Source: Hymenobacter aranciens
Lineage (GTDB): Bacteria > Bacteroidota > Bacteroidia > Cytophagales > Hymenobacteraceae
Length of the DNA stretch: 64,000 nt
NCBI RefSeq assembly: GCF_030580865.1
Contig: NZ_JAUQSY010000004.1
Span: forward strand, 248,001 to 312,000
Reading direction: 5' to 3'
The notes beneath the pieces were generated by a model. The model saw only the letters and a program-made list of their open reading frames with translations, was not told where the DNA came from and made no database searches. Position numbers and translations under genes: made by a program. This document shows, piece by piece, positions 33,112 through 46,500 of the stretch. Each line of letters begins with the position of its first letter. Within the stretch, counting starts at the first letter, position 1.

Positions 33112-34245
33112 ATGCAATTCAACTTCTACTCGCTGGGGCTTTTGCTGGGGCTGGCGCCGCTGGCTGCCCAGGCCCAGGTCGATTCGGTGCGGGCCAAGAA
33201 CCTGCCCGGCGCCCAGGTAGCCGAAAAGGCTTACAACATGGGACTTGTCAGCTTCAACGGCAAGAACTACACTGCCGCGCTGGCTAGCTTCAACCAGGCC
33301 GTGGCGGCCAAGCCCGACTTCGGCGCGGCCTACTCGAACCGGGGCGCCACGCGCTACGAACTCAAGGAATACGACAAAGCCATTACCGACTACGACCAGG
33401 CCCTGAAGCTGGAGCCGGGCAGCTACCGCAGCTACTTCGGCCGCGCCCAAGCCGAAGAGGCACTCAACAAGCTCGACGCGGCCGAGCAGGACTACTCCGA
33501 GGCGGTGAAAAACCAGCCCAGCTACGCCCCGGCCTGGTACCAGCGCGGTATCATTCGCTTCGAGAAGGAGGAATACCAGCAGGCCCGCGACGACTTCGAC
33601 GGCGCCATCAAGGCCGACCCCAACTACGCCTACGCCTACCACGACCGCGCCAGTGCCAATACCAAGCTCAGCAACTTTGCCTCTGCCGAGCAGGACTATT
33701 CCAAAGCCCTGAGCCTCGACCCCAGCCTGCTGCCCGCCCTGCTCAACCGCGCCGCCGCCGAGCGCCGCCAGGGCAAGCTCAAGGAAGCTCTGCGCGACTA
33801 CGACGCCTACCTCGACAAAAAGGCTGACAATGCCCTGGCTTTTAATAACCGCGGCAGCGCCCGCTTCGAGAATAAGGACTACGCCGGGGCCATTTCGGAC
33901 TTCAACCAGGCCATTCTGCTGAACCCCAAATACTCCTTTGCCTGGAACAACCGGGCGGCGGCCTACCTGAAGCAGGAAAACTACGAGAAAGCCGAATCGG
34001 ACGCCGACGAAGCGCTGAAGCTCAATCCGCAGTACGCCGAGGCGTACTTCAACCGGGGCCATGCCCGCGAGATGCTGCGCAAGGCCGAGGACGCCTGCGC
34101 CGACTGGCGCAAGGCCGCCGAGCTGGGCATTGATGCCGGCAACAGCTACGCCGCCGCCGCCGGCTGCGCCGGAGAGGCTACTGAAGCAAAAGATGAGGCG
34201 CCAGCCGACGAGAAGGCCGAACCGAAAACCACCGAGGGTAAATAG
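33112..34245 (+). CDS. Secreted/periplasmic TPR protein
   Basis: The 377-aa protein has a signal peptide (SLGLLLGLAPLAAQAQ) followed by about nine TPR repeats over residues 35-340 (e.g. AYSNRGATRYELKEYDKAITDYDQALKLEP, AWYQRGIIRFEKEEYQQARDDFDGAIKADP), then an acidic Lys/Glu tail. TPR proteins scaffold complexes; no enzyme motif is visible. The stop lies 13 bp before the start of the OmpA-type gene, so they form an operon and their products probably work together in the envelope. Confidence 0.88.
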   Translation: MQFNFYSLGLLLGLAPLAAQAQVDSVRAKNLPGAQVAEKAYNMGLVSFNGKNYTAALASFNQAVAAKPDFGAAYSNRGATRYELKEYDKAITDYDQALKLEPGSYRSYFGRAQAEEALNKLDAAEQDYSEAVKNQPSYAPAWYQRGIIRFEKEEYQQARDDFDGAIKADPNYAYAYHDRASANTKLSNFASAEQDYSKALSLDPSLLPALLNRAAAERRQGKLKEALRDYDAYLDKKADNALAFNNRGSARFENKDYAGAISDFNQAILLNPKYSFAWNNRAAAYLKQENYEKAESDADEALKLNPQYAEAYFNRGHAREMLRKAEDACADWRKAAELGIDAGNSYAAAAGCAGEATEAKDEAPADEKAEPKTTEGK

Positions 34246-34258
34246 CTCATTATCTACC

Positions 34259-36319
34259 ATGACCACTACCATTACCCGCCTGCTACTGGCTGCTTTGCTG
34301 GGCGGCGCCGCTTTGAGCGCCAGCGCCCAGAGCGTGCCGTTTTCAAAGGACAAGTTCTCGGACAAGGACGGCCTGAAAAACGCCCTACGCGAAATCAAGG
34401 CCGGCGACGAAGCCTACCAGGCCGACCCGCCGCGCTACACGGCCGCCCTGCCGCACTACCTGCAGGCCCAGAAATTCAACCCTGACAACGCCGGGCTGAA
34501 CGTGAAAATCGGCGACTGCTACCTGCACTCACCCAGCAAGATGGCCTCGCTGGAGTATCTGCAGAAAGCCAACAAGCTCGACCCCACCGTGGACGCCCGC
34601 CTGCACTACCTGCTGGCCCGCGCCCTGCACCTGAATGCCAAGTGGGCCGAGGCCATCAAGGAGTACCAGCAGTCGCGGCCCGTGTCGAACCCCAACGGCG
34701 GTGAGGAAGGCAGCGTGTCGGCCGACGACATTGCCCGCCACATCCGGGAGTGCAAAAACGGCCAGCAGCTGGTGAAAACGCCGGTGCGCGTGTTCATTGA
34801 CAATGCCGGGCCGGAGCTTAACTCGACTGACTCGGACTACGGCCCGGTGGTGTCGGCCGACGAATCGACGATTCTCATCACGTCGCGCCGGCCCAATGCT
34901 CCTAATGCCAAGAAAGACCCCAACGGCGACGGCTACTACGAGGACATTTACCTGGCCACCTGGAAGGGCAAAGCCTGGGGCAAGGCCACCAACCTGGGCG
35001 AGCCGGTGAACTCCGACGGCCACGACGCTACAGTAGGTCTTTCGCCTGACGGCCAGCACCTGCTGGTGTACGTGGATGACAAAAACGGCGACATCAACGA
35101 AGCCAACCTGCGCGGCACCACCTGGGGCCGGCCGCAGGGCCTGGGCAGCCGCATCAACACGGTGCACCACGAGTCGTCGGCCTCCTACTCGCCCGATGGG
35201 CGCTACCTCTACTTCGTGAGCAACAAGCCCGACGGCAGCCGCGGCGCTTCCGATATCTACCGCGTCGAGATTGAAGGCCGGGGCCCAGCCGTGAACCTAG
35301 GCCCGGAAATCAACACGCCTTACGGCGAGGAAGGCGTATTTATGATGCCCGACGGCAAGACGATGTACTTCTCCTCGGAGGGCCACAACTCGATGGGCGG
35401 CTACGACATCTTCAAGTCGACCTACCTCGACGGCCACTGGAGCGAGCCCGAAAACCTGGGCTGGCCCATCAATACGCCCGACGACGACGTGTTTTTCGTG
35501 ACTTCGGCCTCGGGCCGGCACGGCTACTACTCCAGCGAGCGGCCCGGCGGCCTCGGCGCCAAGGACATTTACCGCATCACCTTCCTGGGCCCCGAGAAGC
35601 AGCCGCTGCTCAGCCAGGAAGACCAGCTGCTGGCTTCGCGCCTGCAGCCCGTGCGCCAGACGCTGCTGGCCCCGGCCGTGGCGGTGGCCTCAGCCAAGGT
35701 GACCATCCTGAAAGGCACCATCACCGACAACGCCAGCAAGCAACCCATTGAGGCCACTATCGACCTGATTGACAACGTGACAGGCCAGAATATTGCTACG
35801 TTTAAAAGCAACGCCACTTCGGGCAAGTACCTCGTGAGCCTGCCTTCGGGTGTGAACTACGGCATCGTGGTGCGGCAGGACGGCTACCTGTTCCACTCCG
35901 AAAACTTCGATTTGCCGGCCAATGCGGCGTATGCCGAGGTAGTGAAGGACATTCCGCTGAAAAAGCTGGAAGTAGGGGCCACTATCATCCTGAAAAACAT
36001 CTTCTTCGACACTGGCAAAGCCACTCTGCGCCCCGAAAGCACCGCCGAACTGGAGCGCCTGCAGAAGCTGCTTACCGAAAGCCCGAACCTGAAGCTGGAA
36101 ATGGCCGGCCACACCGACAACGTGGGCAAACCTGCGATGAACCAGGACCTCAGCCAGCGGCGTGCCCAGGCTGTGGTAACCTACCTCACGCAGCACGGCA
36201 TTGCCACCGGCCGCCTCACGGCCGTGGGCTACGGCGACACCAAACCCGTGGTACCCAACACCACCAAAGTAGGCCGCCAGCTCAACCGGCGCACCGAGTT
36301 TAAGGTGACGGCAAACTAA
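34259..36319 (+). CDS. OmpA-family protein with TPR, PD40 propeller and CRD (PorE-like layout)
   Basis: The 686-aa protein has a signal peptide ending ASAQ, a TPR-like helical part at about 25-150, a WD40-like PD40 beta-propeller at about 194-445 (VVSADESTILITSRRP, SASYSPDGRYLYFVSNKPDG, GVFMMPDGKTMYFSSEG), a carboxypeptidase-regulatory-like domain at about 480-555 (LKGTITDNASKQPIEATIDL), and a C-terminal OmpA/Pal peptidoglycan-binding domain at about 577-686 (IFFDTGKATLRPES, MAGHTDNVG). This order is that of PorE, which anchors the T9SS trans-envelope complex to peptidoglycan. PorE is a lipoprotein, but here no lipobox Cys is seen, so another OmpA paralog is equally possible. The start at 34259 is set by the signal peptide; an upstream in-frame ATG at 34061 lies within the TPR gene. 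Confidence 0.85.
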   Translation: MTTTITRLLLAALLGGAALSASAQSVPFSKDKFSDKDGLKNALREIKAGDEAYQADPPRYTAALPHYLQAQKFNPDNAGLNVKIGDCYLHSPSKMASLEYLQKANKLDPTVDARLHYLLARALHLNAKWAEAIKEYQQSRPVSNPNGGEEGSVSADDIARHIRECKNGQQLVKTPVRVFIDNAGPELNSTDSDYGPVVSADESTILITSRRPNAPNAKKDPNGDGYYEDIYLATWKGKAWGKATNLGEPVNSDGHDATVGLSPDGQHLLVYVDDKNGDINEANLRGTTWGRPQGLGSRINTVHHESSASYSPDGRYLYFVSNKPDGSRGASDIYRVEIEGRGPAVNLGPEINTPYGEEGVFMMPDGKTMYFSSEGHNSMGGYDIFKSTYLDGHWSEPENLGWPINTPDDDVFFVTSASGRHGYYSSERPGGLGAKDIYRITFLGPEKQPLLSQEDQLLASRLQPVRQTLLAPAVAVASAKVTILKGTITDNASKQPIEATIDLIDNVTGQNIATFKSNATSGKYLVSLPSGVNYGIVVRQDGYLFHSENFDLPANAAYAEVVKDIPLKKLEVGATIILKNIFFDTGKATLRPESTAELERLQKLLTESPNLKLEMAGHTDNVGKPAMNQDLSQRRAQAVVTYLTQHGIATGRLTAVGYGDTKPVVPNTTKVGRQLNRRTEFKVTAN

Positions 36320-36332
36320 CTTGTTTAAAAAC

Positions 36333-36383
36333 AATACCTCAGCCGCTGGATGACCAAGCTCATCCAGCGGCTGAGGTATTTTC
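36333..36383 (+). terminator. Long hairpin terminator after the OmpA-type gene
   Basis: Perfect 21-bp stem starting AATACCTCAGCCGCTGGATG with a 6-nt loop and trailing T run, 14 bp after the stop. Confidence 0.88.
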
Positions 36384-36561
36384 GTAGTGCCAGCCTGGCC
36401 AGGCAATTGTTTGGCAGAAAGCGTGGTTTCGTTCGTCCGGCGCTGGCCCTTGCTGACCGAGGAAAAACTGCTGCCCGGCGTTTCGGTGAGCGGCATAAAA
36501 GTGCTGGCTTCTATTTTAGTTGTTTGGTCGTCCGTACTGTTCTGCTTGGCCTGAATTTCTG

Positions 36562-39903
<3,342 letters not shown>

Positions 39904-40031
39904 GGCAGAACCAACCGAAAATAAGTCCGGCACTGAGCAGGATAGTCGTTTTCTTCAGTTGGTTTGGGCAGCAATAAGCGGCCGGGGCCTATCTTCGTAT
40001 GATTCTCCGATTTTAGCCTCTGCTGTCTCGT

Positions 40032-40757
40032 ATGTCCTCTTCCGACCTTTCGCTGCGCTGCCTGGTAGTCGATGACGACCCGCTGTCGGTGCAGGTGGTG
40101 CTGAATTGCATTGCCAACACTCCTTTCCTGACGGCCGTGGGCAGCTACAACAATCCAGTAGAGGCCGCTGAATTTTTGCGCACGCAGTCGGTTGATTTAC
40201 TGTTTCTGGACGTAGAAATGCCGCTACTGTCGGGCATCGACCTGCTACGCACCCTGCAGAATCCGCCCCTGACGGTGCTCATTACCAGCAGCAAGGACTA
40301 CGCTGTGCAGGCCTTCGAATATGCCGTGGTCGACTATCTGGTGAAGCCCGTGAGCTATCCGCGCTTCCTGCAGGCGGCTCAGAAAGCCCAGGAGCTGGCC
40401 CAGCGCCAGGCCGTCGCCTTCGACGGCCACGACGCGCCCGCTGACGCCAACTTCACCTTTGTGAAAGTAGATAACAAGCTCGTGCGCGTGGGTTTTGATG
40501 AAGTGCGCTACGTAGAGGCCCTGGGCGACTACGTGCACATTGTCACTGATTCGAGTAAGCTCATCGTGTACAGCACGATGAAGGCCGTAGAGGAAAAATT
40601 TCCTAACAACCGCTTCGTGCGCGTCCACCGCTCGTTTATTGTCAACCTCAACCGCATTCAGGCGGTGGAAGACAATGCGGTGGTGGTAGAAGGCAAGCAC
40701 ATTACCGTGGGCCAGACCTACCTGCGCGACGTAATGCAGCGCTTGAACAAATTCTAA
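40032..40757 (+). CDS. LytTR-type response regulator
   Basis: This 241-aa regulator has a receiver at about 9-125 with the acidic pocket (CLVVDDDP), phosphorylation Asp60 (LLFLDVEMP), Thr/Ser position (VLITSSKDYA) and Lys (YLVKPV). A LytTR DNA-binding domain follows at about 140-240 (VKVDNKLVRVGFDEVRYVEALGDYVHI, FVRVHRSFIVNLNRIQAVE). It should bind DNA when phosphorylated. It follows the hybrid kinase on the same strand, and that kinase ends in an HPt, so they look like partners. A TATCTTCG box near 39999 suggests it can also be transcribed alone. Confidence 0.94.
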   Translation: MSSSDLSLRCLVVDDDPLSVQVVLNCIANTPFLTAVGSYNNPVEAAEFLRTQSVDLLFLDVEMPLLSGIDLLRTLQNPPLTVLITSSKDYAVQAFEYAVVDYLVKPVSYPRFLQAAQKAQELAQRQAVAFDGHDAPADANFTFVKVDNKLVRVGFDEVRYVEALGDYVHIVTDSSKLIVYSTMKAVEEKFPNNRFVRVHRSFIVNLNRIQAVEDNAVVVEGKHITVGQTYLRDVMQRLNKF

Positions 40758-40774
40758 GCTCGGCTTTATCTTTG
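40743..40774 (+). promoter_or_regulatory. Promoter of the PKD gene
   Basis: TTG (40743-40745), 21 bp, TATCTTTG (40767-40774), a perfect -7 box. The transcript would start near 40781, after the ATG at 40772, which rules that start out in favour of 40811. It overlaps the end of the LytTR gene. Confidence 0.7.
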
Positions 40775-40810
40775 CCCTCCCGGCTGCTGAGTGATGGCCG
40801 CCAGTTGCCT

Positions 40811-41416
40811 ATGCGGTTAGCGCCTACGCTCTTTCTTAATGTGCTGACCGGCGGCCTACTGGCCCCGGCAGCGTGGGCGCAGGTGGCCGGCGATACCACC
40901 ACCATTGCCTGCCCGCCGCCGCTGCCGCTCAAGCTGTGCGTCGACCTCGACGGCCGCCCCTCGGTGGACCCCGGCGCCGGCCCCCTCACCTACCGCTGGC
41001 AAATGGGCGACGGTACCTCCCTGGAGGGCCCCCTCGTAACGCACTGCTACACCAAGCGCGACCTCTATACCGTGCAGCTCGACGTGCTGGTGAACGCCAC
41101 CGGCGAGCTGCGGCGCAACGAAAAGCGCCTCACCGTGGACCTGCGCCGGCAGGATATTGTGAACTTCACTGCCCCCGAACGGGCCAAAGTAGGCCAGCCC
41201 GTGAGCTTCGCTGCCCCCGACTCCCAACTACCCGACTGCGAAAACCTGGTGATGCTCTGGGATTTTCGGGATGGTCTGGTGGCGCAGGGCCGGCAGGTGC
41301 AGCACAGTTTCCGGCGGCCGGGCCGTTACCAGGTGCGGTTCAGCATCCGGGCCAACGGGCCGGGCTCCTGTCCCGACAGCCATTGCGTGACCCGGGAAAT
41401 AGTGGTGGAGCCGTAG
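40811..41416 (+). CDS. Secreted PKD-domain protein
   Basis: The 201-aa protein has a signal peptide (PTLFLNVLTGGLLAPAAWAQ) and two PKD-like beta domains (LTYRWQMGDGTSLEGPLVTHCY...; NLVMLWDFRDGLVAQGRQVQHSF...YQVRFSI). No sorting domain or lipobox is seen, so it is probably periplasmic or secreted. PKD domains usually mediate protein-protein or carbohydrate contact; no specific role can be given. The start is set by the promoter at 40743-40774. Confidence 0.8.
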   Translation: MRLAPTLFLNVLTGGLLAPAAWAQVAGDTTTIACPPPLPLKLCVDLDGRPSVDPGAGPLTYRWQMGDGTSLEGPLVTHCYTKRDLYTVQLDVLVNATGELRRNEKRLTVDLRRQDIVNFTAPERAKVGQPVSFAAPDSQLPDCENLVMLWDFRDGLVAQGRQVQHSFRRPGRYQVRFSIRANGPGSCPDSHCVTREIVVEP

Positions 41417-41452
41417 GGAAAAGGCTTGGGAAAAAGCCTGGGCTGAAATATT

Positions 41453-41535
41453 AAGTGTTTCGGTGTTGAGTGTTTGAGTATTGGGATTCGTAAGCCACCC
41501 AATACCTAACACCAAAAACCCAACACCCAACACCC
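41453..41535. repeat. Imperfect inverted repeat (GTGTTxxGTGTT / AACACxxAACAC type)
   Basis: Arms GGTGTTGAGTGTTTGAG...TATTGGG and CCCAATACCTAACACC...CCAACACC pair imperfectly around about 25 nt. It lies between the PKD gene and mpg and may act as terminator. Confidence 0.65.
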
Positions 41536-41553
41536 GCTCCCGTAAACCGGGAA

Positions 41554-42159
41554 ATGCCACTCCTCCCCCTCCCCTTCTATCAGCGGCCCGATGTGCTGCG
41601 CATTGCCCGCGAGCTACTGGGCAAGCATTTGTACACCAATATTGACGGGATAATTACCGCAGGACGGGTTGTCGAAACCGAGGCTTACCGCCACCAGGGC
41701 GACCACTCGCTGACGCTGCACCTGCAACGCAAGCGGCACCAAGCGCAAGGACTATACTTGCCGGGCGGCCACGCTTACGTCTACACCGTGTACAACCGCT
41801 ACGCACTGTGCAATCTTACCACAAATGATGCCGAGCATCCTGATGCTGTGCTTATTCGGGCCATCGAGCCCACGCTAGGCGTCGAGACGATGCTGCGGCG
41901 GCGTGGTTTGCCAGCGGCCACGCGGGCCCTCACGGCGGGGCCGGGGGTGCTAAGCCAAGCGCTGGGTATTACCCCCGCGCTGAGCGGGCAGCCGCTGACC
42001 AAGCCGCCGCTGTGGCTGGAAGACCACGGCGAAACCGTGCCCGAAGACCAGATTCGCGCCAGCGCCCGGGTGGGGCTGGCCTATGCCGGCGACGAAGCGG
42101 CCGGGCTGCCCTGGCGCTTTCGCGTGCGCGATAACCCCTGGACCAGTCCGGCGCGGTAA
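41554..42159 (+). CDS. mpg: DNA-3-methyladenine glycosylase (AAG/MPG family)
   Basis: The 201-aa enzyme has the family motifs: RIARELLGKHLYT, GRVVETEAY with the catalytic Glu, GHAYVYTVYNRYALCN, VLIRAIEP and LTAGPGVLSQALGI. It cuts alkylated purines from DNA in base excision repair. Length and ends are normal. It is a single gene. Confidence 0.95.
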   Translation: MPLLPLPFYQRPDVLRIARELLGKHLYTNIDGIITAGRVVETEAYRHQGDHSLTLHLQRKRHQAQGLYLPGGHAYVYTVYNRYALCNLTTNDAEHPDAVLIRAIEPTLGVETMLRRRGLPAATRALTAGPGVLSQALGITPALSGQPLTKPPLWLEDHGETVPEDQIRASARVGLAYAGDEAAGLPWRFRVRDNPWTSPAR

Positions 42160-42456
42160 GAGCCGTGTAGCGCTCTAGCTTAAACTTTTCTGATGCACCC
42201 AACGGCTCTACTTTCCAGCCGCACAATATTTCTGGAACCCTGGCCCTAGCCAGCGCCCTGCCCTTTGCACCTTACCCCCAGCCACAACGGCCATCTCACC
42301 CACTACTTGCCGGGCTCTTCCCCACCTCTGTACGCTACGTGAAGTAGGCGGAGCGGCGGTGAGCAATTGGACAGTGGTGCTGGACTAAGTTTCTGAAAAG
42401 TTAAAAAAGCGGTCTGCTGTATTAGCAAGCCGCTTTTTTATGCAAATCGACCAAGT
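42160..42456. other. Intergenic stretch up to the IS element
   Basis: 297 bases with no convincing gene. It holds the hairpin at 42403-42439 and ends in the 3-bp target duplication AGT of the IS element. Confidence 0.6.
42403..42439. terminator. Hairpin next to the IS element
   Basis: AAAAAAGCGG / CCGCTTTTTT stem with a 17-nt loop, A- and T-flanked, so it can act in both directions. It lies just outside the left end of the IS. Confidence 0.7.
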
Positions 42457-43391
42457 GAAGCTGTTTAGGAAGTGGGGTGCGGGGCAATTTTACGCAGCAG
42501 AAGCAGCGTGAAGGCCACCCAATGCAGGGCCATCCAGTTTTGCAGGCTGGTTTCATAGCGCACGAGCAGGGCCTTAAAGCCGTCGAGCCAAGCGTTGAGG
42601 CGCTCAATTGCCAGCCGGCGGCGGTAGAGTTCCGGGTCCAGGGCCGTGTCATCGTCGGTCTGCCAGTCGGCCGAGCGACGGTTGCGTGGGATGTTGGCCT
42701 CGATGCCGCGCCGCACACACGCTTGGCGCAAGGCGGTGGCGTCGAAGGCTTTGTCGGCATTGAGAAAGAGGCCGTCCAGGCGCAACTCGGCGGCTTCGAG
42801 CAGGCTGCACAGCTCGGCAAAGACCCGCTCCAACTCAAACGTGTCGTGCTGGTTGCCCGCCTGGGGCGTGGCCATGGCCAGCGGCAGGCCTTGGTTGTCG
42901 GCCAGGAACAGGGCGTTGGTGGTGCGGCCCGCTTTGCGGCCCTGGTAGCCGATGGCCGCTCCGCCGTTCTTGGCCAGCGTGTGGCTGCCATCGAGTTGCA
43001 CGCTGGACAGGTCGAGCGTGCGCCGAGGTAGAGGCACGCTGCTGAGCCACAAATTTTTCCAGGCCCCTTGCTTGCCCCAGGCATTAAAGGGATAGTAGAC
43101 ACCCTGCCAGCTCAGCGGCTCGCCCGTAAACAAGGCCTTCACGGGCAGCCAGCGCCACTGGCAGCCGGTTTTGAGCTTGTAGCAGATGGCCCCCACTACC
43201 TCGGCCGGGTCGGCGGCTGCGCGGCGGCCACCCGAGCGGGCGGGCAGGTAGGGCAGTATCCAGCGGGTACTCATATCTTTGGGCAGGACTTCCATGGGGG
43301 AGGGAAAGGAGATGGGTCGCACCTCAAATTTCCCGCTTTTGTGGGAGTCTTTTGTGTTTTGCCTCTCTCTGGCTACTTCCTAAACAGCTTC
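42457..43391 (-). mobile_element. Complete IS5-family insertion sequence (935 bp, ISL2-like)
   Basis: Perfect 17-bp terminal inverted repeats GAAGCTGTTTAGGAAGT at 42457-42473 and 43375-43391, flanked by the 3-bp direct repeat AGT (42454-42456 and 43392-43394). AGT fits the ANT duplications of the ISL2 subgroup. One transposase gene fills the element. Intact ends and target duplication suggest a recent insertion. Confidence 0.92.
42465..43322 (-). CDS. IS5-family transposase
   Basis: The 285-aa transposase has an N-terminal IS5-type helical domain (VVGAICYKLKTGCQWRWLPV) and a DDE catalytic domain: first Asp in SSVQLDGSHTLAKNGG, second in FLNADKAFDAT, Glu in YRRRLAIERLNAWLDGFKAL. The frame is intact from ATG (43322; another in-frame ATG at 43295) to a stop codon formed inside the left terminal repeat. 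It should be active. Confidence 0.95.
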   Translation of the reverse strand: MRPISFPSPMEVLPKDMSTRWILPYLPARSGGRRAAADPAEVVGAICYKLKTGCQWRWLPVKALFTGEPLSWQGVYYPFNAWGKQGAWKNLWLSSVPLPRRTLDLSSVQLDGSHTLAKNGGAAIGYQGRKAGRTTNALFLADNQGLPLAMATPQAGNQHDTFELERVFAELCSLLEAAELRLDGLFLNADKAFDATALRQACVRRGIEANIPRNRRSADWQTDDDTALDPELYRRRLAIERLNAWLDGFKALLVRYETSLQNWMALHWVAFTLLLLRKIAPHPTS

Positions 43392-43475
43392 AGTATTAAC
43401 GCGGCGCACGACAATATTCTGACGATAGAAACAAGGACGCATTATTGTCAATCACAAAAAATAATACGTGAAGAT

Positions 43476-43506
43476 TTGGTGAATACGCAAATTACTGTTA
43501 CTATTG
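43476..43506 (+). promoter_or_regulatory. Promoter of the RCC1-type T9SS gene
   Basis: TTG (43476-43478), exactly 20 bp, TACTATTG (7 of 8 to TAnnTTTG). The transcript would start near 43513, which fits translation from the ATG at 43543. It lies 85 bp outside the IS element. Confidence 0.65.
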
Positions 43507-43542
43507 CCCAAAATACTTCTCACCAAACAATCTCTCTTTCAG

Positions 43543-46500
43543 ATGAAAAAAAAAATTACGCTTTTTCTATTTCTTGGGTGCGATGGCCGGGTGGCTGTTT
43601 AATGCCTCCCATGCATCGGGACAAATAGCACATGCTACTAACACAGCCACTCCGGCACCGCCTGTGGCCCGTAGTGCATCGGCCAGCAATAAGCTCATCG
43701 TTTGCCGCAATGGCACCGTGCAGGGCTGGGGCTTCAATGGGCAGGGGCAGATGGGATTTAACCCCAGTTCTGTTTCCTTGGTTAGCACCGCCCAAACCGT
43801 TCCGGGACTCACGAATATGGTCGCTGCCGAAGTAGGTGGCACTTCCAGCTTTGCCATCCGGCAGGACGGCACCCTCTGGGCCTGGGGCAGTAATGCTCAA
43901 GGACAGCTGGGCACCGGTAACACCACCTCTAGTAGCTTGCCCATTGCAACTGGCCTGAGCAACATTATTGCCATCAGTAATTCTGACCAAACCAGCTTCG
44001 CCTTGCGCAACGATGGCCGAGTATACTCGTGGGGCAGTAATGGGTCCGGCATTCTGGGTTTAGGTGCTGGCATCACTCAGGTGAATACGCCGACCCTGAT
44101 TCCGGGCCTGACGAATGTGCGGCAGATTGATGCCAGTAATACCACCGGTAAAGCAGTAACCTCGTCAGGGGCTGTATATTGCTGGGGTAGCCAGGCCTTC
44201 GGGCAGGTAGGCAATGGCATTGTTAGTATCTCTGCTCTTCAATACACTCCCGTACAGCTCACCAGCATCACTGGTGCAGTCGCAGTGGCAAGCTGTGTGG
44301 TAGCCAGCATTGCCATTCTGGCTAATGGTGATACCAGGGTGTGGGGTGATAATAGCAGCGGTCAGTTTGGGATTTGCTCGTCCAGTGATAGCTCGGTTCC
44401 AATTCCTGGACCCAGCTTTATGGCCGGCGTCGAAATAGTCGGAACCGGCTGGCTACTTACCAGCATTGAGCCCAATGGCGTAGTAAAAACCTGGGGCGGC
44501 CACCCTGTCTACCTTGGCGGCTACACCCCCACCTCTACGATGCCAAGCGGCTACTCCTGCGCGCCCACCCCGGTGCCTAACGCCTGCTTGGCCAAGCCCA
44601 ATGCTTGGCCGCCCTGCGCCCCTGTGGCCATAGCCACTCCAAACGGCACGTCAACGTGTGCAGGCAGAACTATTCACCTCGTGGCTAGCGGGGGCGACGG
44701 CATGACCTATACGTGGTCGCCCGCCACTGGGCTATCTAGCACTACTGGTCAAATGGTAACGGCTTTCGTCACCAACAATATCACGTACACGGTGAGTAGC
44801 TGCGGCCAATCAGCTTCGGTCGATGTGGTACCCGAATACAATTGTTGCTTGCGTGATGCAAACCCCGACGCCTACGAAGTGCCGCCAGGCACCTACGATG
44901 ACAACTCTAACCCCTTCATATACGGACCACAAGCTACGTATTACCTGCCGGGCACAGTACGGCTGGAATACGGCACGTTTTTCTTGGAAGAAGGCGTGAC
45001 GGTGCTTGTAGACAGCGACACCACCAGCTATATAGAATTAGGGCCCGAGGCCCAGTTAGAGATGAGCGGCGCTACCATCACCGCTGCCTGCCAGAACATG
45101 TGGGGCGGTATCAAGGTCGAAGCCGATGCGATTGGCATTATGAGCTATGCCGACCAAAACGAGAACCCCAGCAGCATTCAGCACAGCTTCCACGGCATCG
45201 TGTTGCAGGAAGCAACCGCAACGCCTGCTTACTTTGGTCTGTCACAAACTAGTTTCTGGTGCAATCGACAGAGTATTAAAATCCATCGCTACAACCTCCC
45301 GGCCACGCCTACCGATTATGTCCAGGGCTGCACGTTCGACAGCAATCCCCTAGACTTCAAAGCGCCCTGGGAGCATCAGGATGCCGAAAATCATTACTAT
45401 TCGCTCCGCCACATTGCCGTGGCCGGCGACCTGCGCGATGCCACCATCACGGAAAACAGCTTCAGCCACTCGCTCTACAGCGTATATGGTCTAACCAATG
45501 ACTTGGAAGAATCAGCCTTGCGTTTGAGCAACTGTCGCTTCGACGATTTCTACTTGGCAGGCATCGCGAATTATCATGGGGGCACCAATAACACCTACCT
45601 CGTTACTGGCTCTACATTCACGTTTCCCAATACTGGCTCCTTCCTCCCTCCTACCGAACAGATTAACGAGGCCATAGCGCACCAGAATGAGCTATTCAAT
45701 CAAACCGGCGGACCATATAATCTGCCGTTTGGCCAAGAGGTATTTCACGAAGGAACCTATGGCATCTTCACGCACCGGGTGGGCCTTACGGCTCTCGATA
45801 ACCGCTTTCAGCAACTCGACAGCGTCAGCGTTGACATGGACAACTACGACCTCTTCATGTCGACTCGCCCCCGCCAGACCGGAATTCTGACTGCCACGCC
45901 CGCCACCACCAACGGCAACAGCTTCTACCTGCTCGATACCGGCCTGAACTTCCAGGAAATCTACCAGAACACGCACTACACGGTGCAAGGCAACGGTTTC
46001 ACTCACTGCCGCATCGGCGTCAACCTCCAGTCGACAAGCGGGGGCCATCCCACGTTGCCGGATGCCGTAGTTAACCTTAGCTGCAATACCTTCCGCCGGA
46101 TGGATGGCGTGCGGGGCGGCACCACCATCGGGGTACGCATTGCCTATGCCCAGATGTTTGACGTCCCCCAGCATATGTGCACCTACTGCCCGGTAGTATA
46201 TTTCTACGCCGGCATCCGCCTCGACGACCCGGCCGCTACGCCGAACGACACATACATGAAAAACTGGTTCGACGATAGTAACGTGGCAAGCGGCCATGCT
46301 TATTACTCACTGCAGAATGAGCAGCCAGGGTATACACTTAGATACAAGACGTTCGGCAATAACAATTTTCCTGTAAATTCTTATGCGCTTCATGACGCCA
46401 ATTTATCCTATGGTTCTACCAACATACCAACAGGCGGTGCGCTACCTAATACTCTTGGTATGCCAGAAACCTATACTTGTCAAAACCAAATCCCAGCGTG

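Noticed and set aside
33082..34398. 438-codon minus-strand open frame
   Set aside because: Antisense to the TPR gene, whose repeats are unmistakable.
40772..40810. Upstream ATG of the PKD gene
   Set aside because: It overlaps the -7 box at 40767-40774 and so cannot be in the transcript.
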